Both the position numbers and the translations under genes were made by a program. This document shows positions 8,199 to 15,543 of a stretch of 64,000 bases of DNA, piece after piece. The stretch is from Candidatus Ozemobacteraceae bacterium (lineage in GTDB: Bacteria > Muiribacteriota > Ozemobacteria > Ozemobacterales > Ozemobacteraceae): assembly GCA_035373905.1 (NCBI GenBank), contig DAOSOK010000006.1, positions 114,189 to 178,188 of the forward strand. Direction: 5' to 3'. Within the stretch, counting starts at the first letter, position 1. Each line of letters opens with the position of its first letter. The notes under the pieces were generated by a model. The model was not told the origin of the DNA. It searched no databases and worked only from the letters and a program-made list of their open reading frames with translations.

Positions 8199-8807
8199 AT
8201 GGTTTCACGTGAATCGAAAAACGCGGTGTACACAGCATTTCGCGGGTTCACCTTCGTCGAAATCCTAGTCGTCATCGTTCTCGCGGTTCTCGTCATCGGC
8301 GGGATCATGAAGGCATTCACACAGTTTCGGCGCGGGTTCTCGCAGGGAGAGGAAACGGGAATAACCCTCCAGGAAAGCGGAATGTTCCTGGCTCGCCTGC
8401 GAAGCGATCTTATCAACGCCGTTCCCGACAAGCGTCTCCCCCCCGATCGATGGAGAGAGTCGGTGGAGGCCACGCCGAACACACTCTCTTTCACGGTGTA
8501 CACGGGCGAGAGCGACCGGACGTCGGTCGTCGAGTATCGCTACGATGCCGGGAACGGAAAAGGCTCCATCACCAGAAGCGAAGGGGGAGCCAGAACCCGG
8601 CAGCTCGTGAACGGCCGCATCGCATCCCTCACATGGTCCGTGGAAACGGAAGAGATCGCGGACAAAGGCACCGGATCGGGAACCCGTTTCCTCTGGATCG
8701 ATCTTCGAGCCAGTTTCAGAGGAGAGAAAACACCGGGGACGAAGGGCAAGGAAATCGTCGTTGCAACCAAGCTTTTCCCGGCCAGGCTAATCCGCAGTCT
8801 GAACTGA
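8199..8807 (+). CDS. Pseudopilin-like protein (GspJ/PilW type)
   Basis: A 202-residue protein with the most canonical prepilin site of this operon: FRG then FTFVEILVVIVLAVLVIGG. A beta-rich domain follows (TLSFTVYTGESD, VVEYRYDAGNGKGSITR) of the GspJ/PilW kind, where strands around a Y-R-Y repeat are common. Last gene of the operon; only three bases separate it from the previous stop. No clear terminator is visible after it. Confidence 0.75.
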   Translation: MVSRESKNAVYTAFRGFTFVEILVVIVLAVLVIGGIMKAFTQFRRGFSQGEETGITLQESGMFLARLRSDLINAVPDKRLPPDRWRESVEATPNTLSFTVYTGESDRTSVVEYRYDAGNGKGSITRSEGGARTRQLVNGRIASLTWSVETEEIADKGTGSGTRFLWIDLRASFRGEKTPGTKGKEIVVATKLFPARLIRSLN

Positions 8808-8859
8808 TCGGCTCGAAGAAAGTCACCAAGCGGGTTTCCCAAGACATCCCCCCGTGAAG

Positions 8860-8865
8860 TATAAT
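8860..8865 (+). promoter_or_regulatory. Possible -10 box for the secreted metalloprotease-like gene
   Basis: A perfect TATAAT lies 37 bases before the ATG at 8903, leaving a leader with AGGGAGG. The -35 region is not convincing, so the call rests on the -10 box and the position after the pseudopilin operon. Confidence 0.35.
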
Positions 8866-8902
8866 AGAGGAGACGTATTTCTTTCGGACAGGGAGGTTCT
8901 TC

Positions 8903-9883
8903 ATGAACGCGCGCGTCAGAACGCTCATGCTCGTTCTCATGGTCGCCCTCGCAACCGTCTTCCAGGCGGTTCCCGCACCTGCGCAGTCGGGCAGCTACCT
9001 CGACACACTGTATCAGGCAAGCGAATCGGGCCAGAACGAAGAACCGGCGGCGGCCGCGGAAACGACAGCCCCGTCCGATCAACAGGCTGCCCCCCCGAGC
9101 GCCCTGGGAGCCTCTCCCGTTCACTTCCAACAGTGCCAGATGACGGCGTCGCAGGTCGAGGCCCTCATCAGGAACATCATCCAGCAGATCCTTTCGAAGT
9201 ATGGGTGCGGAATGGGCGGCCGGGTGATTATCATCCGCATCCCCCAGACGGGAACGACCGGCACGACCGGAACCACGGGAACGTGCCCCCCTCCGGCGAC
9301 GCCCCCGGCAGCGCCGCCGACGCCCACGACCCCGTCCCCGACGACGCCTCCGGCCACCCCGGGCACGTCCTCGGTCGCCGGCCTGAAAGCCGAGATGAAG
9401 GCGAAATACGGCATCACCGCAACGGACGGGGACGGCGCCGTCTGGAGCCAGCGCCAGCTTGAAGAGGCGAACAAGGTGCTTGCAACCCTGCCTGAAAGCT
9501 TCCGCTCAAACACGAAGAGCATCCAGCGCGATGCGTCATACATGAGCCCCGGGGTCCTCGGCTATGTCCGGATGGGCATCCCCACGGTCCACATGATGAA
9601 CAGTTCCTGCTACGACCGCACGTTCCAGGGCACACTCGTCCACGAGATGACCCACACGTTCCAAGCCAACAACATGCACCTCGTCAACGCATGGAAAAGC
9701 CAGTTCTGGTCGAGCGGCCTCCCCAACCCGCCCTCCGTCTCCAGCTACGGCAACACCCAGGCCGTCGAAGATTTCGCCGAATCAGTCAGAAGCTACTGGC
9801 AGAACGGTGCAGCCATGAAGAAAAGTCAGCCGGCCCGGTATGAATTCATCCGAAACCATGTGATGGGAGGCACGGAATACTGA
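8903..9883 (+). CDS. Secreted HExxH protein, putative zinc metallopeptidase
   Basis: A 326-residue exported protein: signal peptide to about APAPAQ, a low-complexity region, a Thr/Gly run and a Pro/Thr-rich linker (residues ~110-155), then a catalytic-like domain. Residues 247-251 are HEMTH in LVHEMTHTFQ, a zinc-binding motif. EDFAE near residue 289 could give the third ligand as in gluzincins. I cannot name a peptidase family. AGGGAGG lies six bases before the ATG. The stop overlaps the next start (TGATG), so the two are translated together. Likely secreted or surface-located. Confidence 0.65.
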   Translation: MNARVRTLMLVLMVALATVFQAVPAPAQSGSYLDTLYQASESGQNEEPAAAAETTAPSDQQAAPPSALGASPVHFQQCQMTASQVEALIRNIIQQILSKYGCGMGGRVIIIRIPQTGTTGTTGTTGTCPPPATPPAAPPTPTTPSPTTPPATPGTSSVAGLKAEMKAKYGITATDGDGAVWSQRQLEEANKVLATLPESFRSNTKSIQRDASYMSPGVLGYVRMGIPTVHMMNSSCYDRTFQGTLVHEMTHTFQANNMHLVNAWKSQFWSSGLPNPPSVSSYGNTQAVEDFAESVRSYWQNGAAMKKSQPARYEFIRNHVMGGTEY

Positions 9884-10362
9884 TGAACGCACGTTCTTCT
9901 TTCCTCCTCATTCTCTTCCTCATCGGCGTGACCGTTGCCGGGCAGGCGATGATCGCAACCCTCAAACTGCCAGATCTGGTGCGCCAATCCGAGATCATCG
10001 CGCTCGCAACCGTCGTCTCGTCGACGGAAACGGAAACGGACAGGGAACAGATCTCCACGTTCCGCAACGAGCTGAAACCCGACAAAATCCTGAAGGGCTT
10101 CTGGAAGCCAGGCACGCCCTTCGTCGTCATGACCCGCCAGTGCGGCAAGCCCGGCCAGATCGGCTGGATCGAAGACCAACCGCAGTTTCCCGACAAGGGC
10201 ACCCAGTGCCTCGTTTTCCTGAAGCGGGTCGACGTCGATAAGCTCGAGATCGTCAACCTCGTGCAGGGCGTCTGGCCGATCGTCGGCGGAAAGCCCACGG
10301 GCATGGGCCTCGGATATGCGATCTCCCAGATCGAGGAACTCGTCAAGCAGCAGAAAAACTGA
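9883..10362 (+). CDS. Small exported protein, FVQGxWP paralogue family
   Basis: A 159-residue protein with an N-terminal signal or anchor (SSFLLILFLIGVTVAGQA). The body reads as one domain: IIALATVVSSTETETD, then LKPDKILKGFWKPG, then QCLVFLKRVD and IVNLVQGVWPIV. The same order of motifs occurs in the product of 43722-44231, so the two are paralogues. Function is unknown. It is translationally coupled to the HExxH protein upstream, and a bidirectional terminator follows at once. Confidence 0.65.
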   Translation: MNARSSFLLILFLIGVTVAGQAMIATLKLPDLVRQSEIIALATVVSSTETETDREQISTFRNELKPDKILKGFWKPGTPFVVMTRQCGKPGQIGWIEDQPQFPDKGTQCLVFLKRVDVDKLEIVNLVQGVWPIVGGKPTGMGLGYAISQIEELVKQQKN

Positions 10363-10372
10363 AGCGAGCGAC

Positions 10373-10403
10373 AAAAAAAGCCCCCTCCTCAGGGGGCTTT
10401 TTT
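10373..10403. terminator. Bidirectional intrinsic terminator between convergent genes
   Basis: A 7-bp GC stem GCCCCCT/AGGGGGC with a four-base loop is flanked by A7 on the left and T6 on the right, so it works in both directions. On the minus strand the last codons of tilS (Cys-Lys-Lys-Ala-Pro-stop) lie inside this hairpin. Confidence 0.9.
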
Positions 10404-11780
10404 GCATCTTCTCAGCATCCGCCATCCGGGCATCGGCGATGTTTTCACGCCATCCGCGACGGCAAGTCCGGGAATCCAGACGACGTTTCGGCCGCAGACG
10501 ACGATCACCAGGTCGTTTCGCAGATGGCGCGGAATGTGCCTGTCGATGAGCCACCTGGAAAACCTTTTCTCTCCCATCCCGCCGGCTTGACGGAACCGGT
10601 CGCCCGGCGCTCGCGTGCGGACGACGAACGGGCCAGGATATATATCATCATTTATCCATACGGCCTGGCACTCGCCGGCGGCTCGTTCAGCAACTTCCGT
10701 GGAATCAGCTTTATCGGCGACGAGATAGATCCAGTCTGCGATATTCTCCGGAAGCCCGGGTTTCAGGATCGTTTCAGGCAGCGACGGCCCCTGCGTTCCG
10801 GAAGAAATCACTGCAAGCCCGTCGCGCGTTCTGACGATCATCCGGTCCCGGAACGGAACGCCGCGCCCGCACGCCCCCGCCCGGACAAGTTCGGCGAGGC
10901 GGTCGAGCAGAGCCCGAGACGGTTCCCCGGCCTTCAGCCGGCTTATCAGCCACCGGTGCAGGATTTCCCTGAGGAGAAAGTCCGGGTGGTGCGGAGAAAT
11001 CGCGATCGCGCCCGCATCTGATGCCGCAACGCAACGCCCGGTCAACGAGCGGACGAGCTTCGAGACGGATTGCAGGTCCTCCGCCAGCGGACAGATCCGG
11101 CCCGCGATTCCAGGCCGGAGGGTTTCGAGGAACGGAACGAGCTCGTTCCTGATGCGATTCCGCAAGAATCTCGAGGAGGCGTTCGACGGGTCTTCCAGCC
11201 ACTCCTGGCCGATCTCCCCGAGAAATCCGCGCAACTCCGCTCGTGAGAACGCGAGAAGCGGTCGCCAGAGCGTCAACGGCTTCCCGTCGATGCGGACACG
11301 CCGCCGTTCCCGGATGCCGCCGAGCCCCTGAAGCGAGGTTCCGCGAATGATTCGCATGAGAAGGGTTTCAACCTGGTCGTCGGAGGTATGCCCCAGCGCA
11401 ACCGCGTCGAGGGCACGCTCTTCAACCGCCCGAGCAAATGCGGCGAGACGCCCCGCCCGCGCCGATGCCTCGTTGATTTTGTTCCCGACAGCTTTTGCCA
11501 GGGTAACGCCGAAAAATTCCATGTTCAGCCCGCCGGCAAGACGCCTGACCCATTCCGCCTCGGAGCCGCTTTCCGGCCGCCACCCGTGATCGACATGCAG
11601 AATGACGAGCGTGCAGAGCCCGGTCTCGTGAAGCGGCTGCAGCATTCGAACCAGCGCGACGGAGTCCCCGCCGCCGGAAACGGCAACCCCGATCCGCTTT
11701 CCCGGCAGCCGGGCCGCCACACCGTCGATCTTTTTCTTCCAAGCCTGAGAACGCACGACGCTCTCCTTCGCAGCCATCAT
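10389..11780 (-). CDS. tilS: tRNA(Ile)-lysidine synthase
   Basis: TilS converts the wobble C of tRNA-Ile(CAU) to lysidine using ATP and lysine, so that AUA codons are read as Ile. The N-type ATP pyrophosphatase PP-loop SGGGDS is near residue 36, followed by HVDHGWRPES and the family motif region LGHTSDDQVETLLMR. A substrate-binding linker and a C-terminal domain follow, giving 463 residues, usual for the long bacterial form. ATG 11780 is preferred; a GTG nine bases upstream is also possible. The gene lies next to a tRNA operon on the same strand. Its last codons form part of a terminator hairpin. Confidence 0.93.
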   Translation of the reverse strand: MMAAKESVVRSQAWKKKIDGVAARLPGKRIGVAVSGGGDSVALVRMLQPLHETGLCTLVILHVDHGWRPESGSEAEWVRRLAGGLNMEFFGVTLAKAVGNKINEASARAGRLAAFARAVEERALDAVALGHTSDDQVETLLMRIIRGTSLQGLGGIRERRRVRIDGKPLTLWRPLLAFSRAELRGFLGEIGQEWLEDPSNASSRFLRNRIRNELVPFLETLRPGIAGRICPLAEDLQSVSKLVRSLTGRCVAASDAGAIAISPHHPDFLLREILHRWLISRLKAGEPSRALLDRLAELVRAGACGRGVPFRDRMIVRTRDGLAVISSGTQGPSLPETILKPGLPENIADWIYLVADKADSTEVAERAAGECQAVWINDDIYPGPFVVRTRAPGDRFRQAGGMGEKRFSRWLIDRHIPRHLRNDLVIVVCGRNVVWIPGLAVADGVKTSPMPGWRMLRRCKKAP

Positions 11781-11826
11781 AGACAACACCCCGGTCTCTC
11801 GAAAGACCGAAAGTGTCTCAATAACG

Positions 11827-11853
11827 AAAAAACCCGCTTTTGAGGCGGGTTTT
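11827..11853 (-). terminator. Intrinsic terminator after the tRNA operon
   Basis: A 9-bp inverted repeat AAAACCCGC/GCGGGTTTT with a seven-base loop. Read on the minus strand it ends in T6, fitting termination of the Leu-fMet-Met tRNA transcript just before tilS. Confidence 0.85.
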
Positions 11854-11887
11854 CAAAAACATCGGACGTTCCTGCAACGTCCTGCGG

Positions 11888-11961
11888 TAGCAGGGGAGGG
11901 AGTCGAACCCTCGACAACACGGGTATGAACCGTGTGCTCTGACCAACTGAGCTACCCTGCC
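11888..11961 (-). tRNA. tRNA-Met(CAT), elongator
   Basis: Full cloverleaf on the minus strand: acceptor GGCAGGG, D arm GCTC/GAGC, anticodon stem CACGG/CCGTG around TTCATAC (anticodon CAT), and T arm GAGGG/CCCTC with loop TTCGACT. The paired acceptor end and the overall sequence match elongator Met, not initiator or Ile2. The 3' CCA is not encoded (the gene continues CCG). Third in the operon. Confidence 0.93.
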
Positions 11962-12006
11962 ATGAAGAAGGGCCGGCTAATAGCCAGCCGACCCTTGTTC
12001 CATCGG

Positions 12007-12080
<74 letters not shown>

Positions 12081-12089
12081 TCGTAACAG

Positions 12090-12173
12090 TGCCGGGAGCC
12101 GGGGTTGAACCGGCACGGGTATTACCCCACCGGATTTTAAGTCCGGTGCGTCTGCCTATTCCGCCATCCCGGC
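12090..12173 (-). tRNA. tRNA-Leu(TAA)
   Basis: Minus-strand class II tRNA with a long variable arm: acceptor GCCGGGA/TCCCGGC, anticodon loop CTTAAAA (anticodon TAA) and T loop TTCAACC. CCA is not encoded (CTG follows). First gene of the tRNA operon; the 5' end lies just after a strong promoter. Confidence 0.94.
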
Positions 12174-12186
12174 GGAACGTAGATTG

Positions 12187-12215
12187 AGAATACCACCGAT
12201 CGCGTACGAAGTCAA
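12187..12215 (-). promoter_or_regulatory. Sigma-70-type promoter of the tRNA operon
   Basis: On the minus strand TTGACT and TATTCT are separated by exactly 17 bases. The -10 box ends 13 bases before the first base of tRNA-Leu. Confidence 0.85.
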
Positions 12216-12289
12216 GCCGGTATTTTTCAAAGCAGGGCAATCTTTCACCGATTCACATTTGTACAGAAGGTTTCCATTCGCATTGTCTG

Positions 12290-12298
12290 TGGTATAAT
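12290..12298 (+). promoter_or_regulatory. Extended -10 promoter of the second pilin operon
   Basis: TGGTATAAT ends six bases before the ATG at 12305, the same motif and spacing as at 4124-4132. No ribosome-binding site lies between them, so a leaderless mRNA is likely. It is divergent from the tRNA promoter about 75 bases away. Confidence 0.65.
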
Positions 12299-12304
12299 GG
12301 AACC

Positions 12305-13084
12305 ATGCAGAAAAGCGCCATGCCCATGCATCCCGTTCCCGCGGCCCGTAAGCGGCGGGGCGTGACGCTGCTCGAAATCCTGTCGGCAATGCTGATTCTT
12401 GCGTTCGCCTTCATCCCGATTTTCGGGGTCATCAGCACGGGAACGGCCGATTCCGACATCACGAACTCGTATATCTCGGCCCAGACCATTGCGAGGAACG
12501 TGCTTGATACGGCGCTCGACTCGGTGCCATTCGAAAGCATCCAGGTGAATACCGGCCAGATCGCCGACATTGGCGAATCGAATGACGAATCGAACGTCGG
12601 GCTGATGGTCGACGTTCCCGGCTACGACGAGCGCACCTTCCTTGCTCAACTCGGCAACAACACGACGGCCGACATGAGCACGCGCGGAGAAATCATCGAC
12701 GAGCGCGGCATCAGATACAAGGTCAAGCTGTTCGTGTTTCCCATCGCAGGGAACGCTCCCCTCAACATCGCGAACGACGTGAGTTTCCGGTATCGCCCGC
12801 GGCCGCTGTATGAAAACGCGGTCAATGCCCAGAACCAGCAGATCTGGTATACGACCAATCCCGGCAACCTGTATATGAACTCAGCGGCGCAGAGCCCCTA
12901 TTCGTATCCCCTTCCGGCTCCCGTCATCCAGTCGGCCCGGGAGCTTGGCGCGCCGGCCGGGCCCTCCGGCGATTATTGCGTCATGAAGCGCCTTCTCCTG
13001 CGGGTGAAGTGGCAGATGCCGCGCGGCATCGAACGGTCGGTCACGATCTATACCGCCAAGGCGCATCTTTCGAGGCAGGATTGA
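12305..13084 (+). CDS. Minor pilin-like protein (PilV type)
   Basis: A 259-residue protein with leader RKRRG then VTLLEILSAMLILAFAFIPI, a canonical prepilin cleavage site with Glu at +5. The ~220-residue C-terminal part is beta-rich (YKVKLFVFPIAG, VMKRLLLRVKWQMP) and unassigned. First gene of an operon whose order pilV-like, pilX-like, pilW-like and later a giant secreted protein parallels the minor pilin and pilY1 operons of type IV pili. Confidence 0.75.
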   Translation: MQKSAMPMHPVPAARKRRGVTLLEILSAMLILAFAFIPIFGVISTGTADSDITNSYISAQTIARNVLDTALDSVPFESIQVNTGQIADIGESNDESNVGLMVDVPGYDERTFLAQLGNNTTADMSTRGEIIDERGIRYKVKLFVFPIAGNAPLNIANDVSFRYRPRPLYENAVNAQNQQIWYTTNPGNLYMNSAAQSPYSYPLPAPVIQSARELGAPAGPSGDYCVMKRLLLRVKWQMPRGIERSVTIYTAKAHLSRQD

Positions 13085-13089
13085 TCGAA

Positions 13090-13770
13090 ATGAACTTCAC
13101 CGGCAGAAGACAGGGAATGGCGATTCCGCTCGTGCTGCTGTTCGCCACCGTCCTGGCCGTCATCGGCACCGTCCTGATCAAGACGACCCGACAGACGAGC
13201 CGACAGAACCTCACGAGCTATAACCAGCTCCAGGCGCATTTCGTCGCCCGCGCCGGCATGGAGCACGCCCTGCTGAAGATCAAGTATCTCCAGCGCGAGC
13301 TGTACGACGCGATCTGCCTCTCCCAGGGCCGTAACCCGCTCTACGATTTTTCACGCCCCATCGGCCCGACCAACCCGGGGCCCGCGTTTCTCTACACGTC
13401 GGGCGAGTTCTCACCCAACGGCTTTTTCACGCCCAACTTCTCGAAACCCAATTTCACGGCCTGGATCCAGGCGTTTACCGAGGATCTTGTCTCCGGAACA
13501 ACGATCGACGGCGTCCAGTATAATTCGTGCCTGAGCTTCACCTCCCCGCCGGCCGCCGTCTCCGGGCTGATGCGGGAGCATTTCACCGGCGGCTACACCG
13601 TCTCGACCGTCGGCATCGCCGCCAACAACACGGTGGAGCAGTCGGCCATCGTGAACAACCAGAGCATCGTCGAGGTGACCGTCGGCGCTTCGATCACGAG
13701 CGCCCGGAACGAGACCTGGGATGCGACCCTGAAAAGGACGGTGCGCGTATCACGTGACAATGCCCCGTAA
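13090..13770 (+). CDS. PilX-like membrane protein
   Basis: A 226-residue protein starting at ATG 13090, five bases after the previous stop, with AGGA upstream. The N-terminus RRQG then MAIPLVLLFATVLAVIGTVL is a pilin-like helix without Glu+5. The following YNQLQAHFVARAGMEHALLK is the extended helix typical of PilX/GspK proteins. The C-terminal domain is not recognised. It overlaps the next gene by 11-17 bases. Confidence 0.65.
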   Translation: MNFTGRRQGMAIPLVLLFATVLAVIGTVLIKTTRQTSRQNLTSYNQLQAHFVARAGMEHALLKIKYLQRELYDAICLSQGRNPLYDFSRPIGPTNPGPAFLYTSGEFSPNGFFTPNFSKPNFTAWIQAFTEDLVSGTTIDGVQYNSCLSFTSPPAAVSGLMREHFTGGYTVSTVGIAANNTVEQSAIVNNQSIVEVTVGASITSARNETWDATLKRTVRVSRDNAP

Positions 13771-14527
13771 CAGCCGTCTTCCGGAACGACTCCGCTCCGG
13801 ATTCACGCTGATGGAAGTTATTATAGCAGCGTCTATTTTATCATTCTTCATGATCGGTCTGTTCGGCGTGTTCCGCGGCGGTCAGCAGGTCGGCGCGCAG
13901 GGGCTCTGGCTGCAGAAAACGGTCACCGAGCTCCGGAACGCCACGCGTCATATATCTACTACTATTTCTCGAAGCAGTTATCCTTCGACGATCGTGTTTC
14001 CCGGAACGATCGTGGAAAACGACAAGGACGACTTCAAGGCCCATTACTCGTCCGAGCCCTGCATCGAGGCGAGCCGGGCGAAGGCGGTCGCGGCGAAGAC
14101 AACGCCGGGAACGCAGTTTCTGCGCGTCACCGAGTCGATCCCCGAGCAGTCCGGCGGAGCGCTCACCAACAATGCCATCCTGTATTATCACGTTTACTCG
14201 CTCGCGAGAGACGGCAGGCTGATCTACAACCGGTATCAGCGCAACATCCCGCAGACCGTTGCCCCGAACTACATCAAGGATATCAGCCAGGCGGCCGTTC
14301 CGAGCGGAGACACGACGCTCGTCGAGAGCGTGGAGCTCGTCACCGACGTTGCGTCGATCGGCGTGAGCATTTCCGCCACGACGGCATCCATCACCCCCAT
14401 TCTCATCGATATCGAGTGCGCATGGCCGCGCGGCAAGACCAGGCGGAGCGAGCGCGCCGTCGCGCTTCCCAACGTTCCGACGTTCCAGCACAATGCGACG
14501 ACCGACGCGGACTGGCGGTTGAACTGA
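13754..14527 (+). CDS. Minor pilin-like protein (PilW/GspJ type)
   Basis: A 257-residue protein with a textbook prepilin motif: RSG then FTLMEVIIAASILSFFMIG. A GTG at 13754 and an ATG at 13760 are both possible starts inside the previous gene. The body has strands around ILYYHVYSLARDGRLIYNRY, as in PilW-like proteins. Two AT-rich islets (13812-13850, 13949-13985) break the GC-rich codon pattern. Confidence 0.75.
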   Translation: MTMPRNSRLPERLRSGFTLMEVIIAASILSFFMIGLFGVFRGGQQVGAQGLWLQKTVTELRNATRHISTTISRSSYPSTIVFPGTIVENDKDDFKAHYSSEPCIEASRAKAVAAKTTPGTQFLRVTESIPEQSGGALTNNAILYYHVYSLARDGRLIYNRYQRNIPQTVAPNYIKDISQAAVPSGDTTLVESVELVTDVASIGVSISATTASITPILIDIECAWPRGKTRRSERAVALPNVPTFQHNATTDADWRLN

Positions 14528-14560
14528 GCCGGCCGCATTTCAACTTCCCGGAGGTCTCAG

Positions 14561-15493
14561 ATGATCGTTCGACGGATGATGGTTCTTCTCGTTCTGGCGG
14601 CAGGCTTTGTTTCGCCGGTGACGGCCGAGCAGGCTCCGCAGGTCGGGCATTGCAACATTGCGATGGCCGTCATGCTGCATCCCCTGATGGCGAAGATCGA
14701 CACGGCCACGGGTCGATTCCACAGCAACGCTCTTCCGAACGGCGGCGCCCTGGTCGGCCAGGCTTCCGTCGAGCTCGACGAACAACGGAAGGAGCTCATC
14801 AAGCAGACAAGCGACCTCCGGCAGGAACTCGCGAAAGTAAACCAGGAGTTCATCAGCAAGCTTCATGAATTGAACCGCGAGCGTGACAAGCCCGCGAAGG
14901 CCGGTCAGAATGAGACTTCCCCGACTCCCAGTACAGATGAGTATAGTAATAGAAGGCGGTTTCTGGAACACGAACACCGCCAGAAGATCATTACCGTTCG
15001 CGAGAGGCTCGCCGCCCGGGAGGGAGAATTGGAAAAACTGAACGCCGAGGCCAGGCTGACGGACCTGCTGCCGGTGACCGACACGGAGCGGGTGTTCAAG
15101 CTCATCCTCGACGACGTGTACGAGGCGGCGAACATCGTCATCGAGCGCGAGAAACTGGCCTTCACCTTCAACAGCGCCACCACCTACCGGTTCGCCATGC
15201 CCTCGGGCCAGGGCGCGGTGGAAAATCCCATCGCCGGGCTTCTTTCCTCGCAACCGACGGCAAAAGCCGGTTCGGACCAGGAATTCGCCGCCATGAGCCG
15301 GCTGTATCGCTGGGCAACGGGAGAGAAAGCGCAGCTGTACCACTGCGGCGATGTTCGTCTAACGCAATTCGTGGTGAAAGGCGGCAAGGATATCACCGCC
15401 GATGTCGTGAACGAGGTGTACAAAAAGCATCAGGTGCCTGCCGGCGCCTGCGATCTCGTCCAGAAACTGTTCCGCACGCAACTCATGAAATGA
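14561..15493 (+). CDS. Periplasmic coiled-coil protein, OmpH/Skp-like in layout
   Basis: A 310-residue exported protein: signal MIVRRMMVLLVLAAGFVSPVTA, then VGHCNIAMAVMLHPLMAKID, which recalls the opening of OmpH/Skp chaperones. Two long charged helices follow (ELDEQRKELIKQTSDLRQEL; HRQKIITVRERLAAREGELE) with a gap at residues ~110-130. The C-terminal half is not Skp-like. GGAGG lies seven bases before the ATG. It may chaperone or accompany the giant secreted protein encoded next (inference). Confidence 0.5.
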   Translation: MIVRRMMVLLVLAAGFVSPVTAEQAPQVGHCNIAMAVMLHPLMAKIDTATGRFHSNALPNGGALVGQASVELDEQRKELIKQTSDLRQELAKVNQEFISKLHELNRERDKPAKAGQNETSPTPSTDEYSNRRRFLEHEHRQKIITVRERLAAREGELEKLNAEARLTDLLPVTDTERVFKLILDDVYEAANIVIEREKLAFTFNSATTYRFAMPSGQGAVENPIAGLLSSQPTAKAGSDQEFAAMSRLYRWATGEKAQLYHCGDVRLTQFVVKGGKDITADVVNEVYKKHQVPAGACDLVQKLFRTQLMK

Positions 15494-15543
15494 TGCTGTT
15501 TCGGCAGGGCTGACCGGGCCTGCGCGGCAAGGAGGTATCGAGT

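Noticed and set aside
9230..9375. Possible CRISPR or tandem repeat from the ACGACCGGC-type repeats
   Set aside because: They are simple codon repeats coding a Thr/Gly and Pro/Thr linker inside the secreted protein; no spacers of even length. No CRISPR array is seen anywhere in the window.
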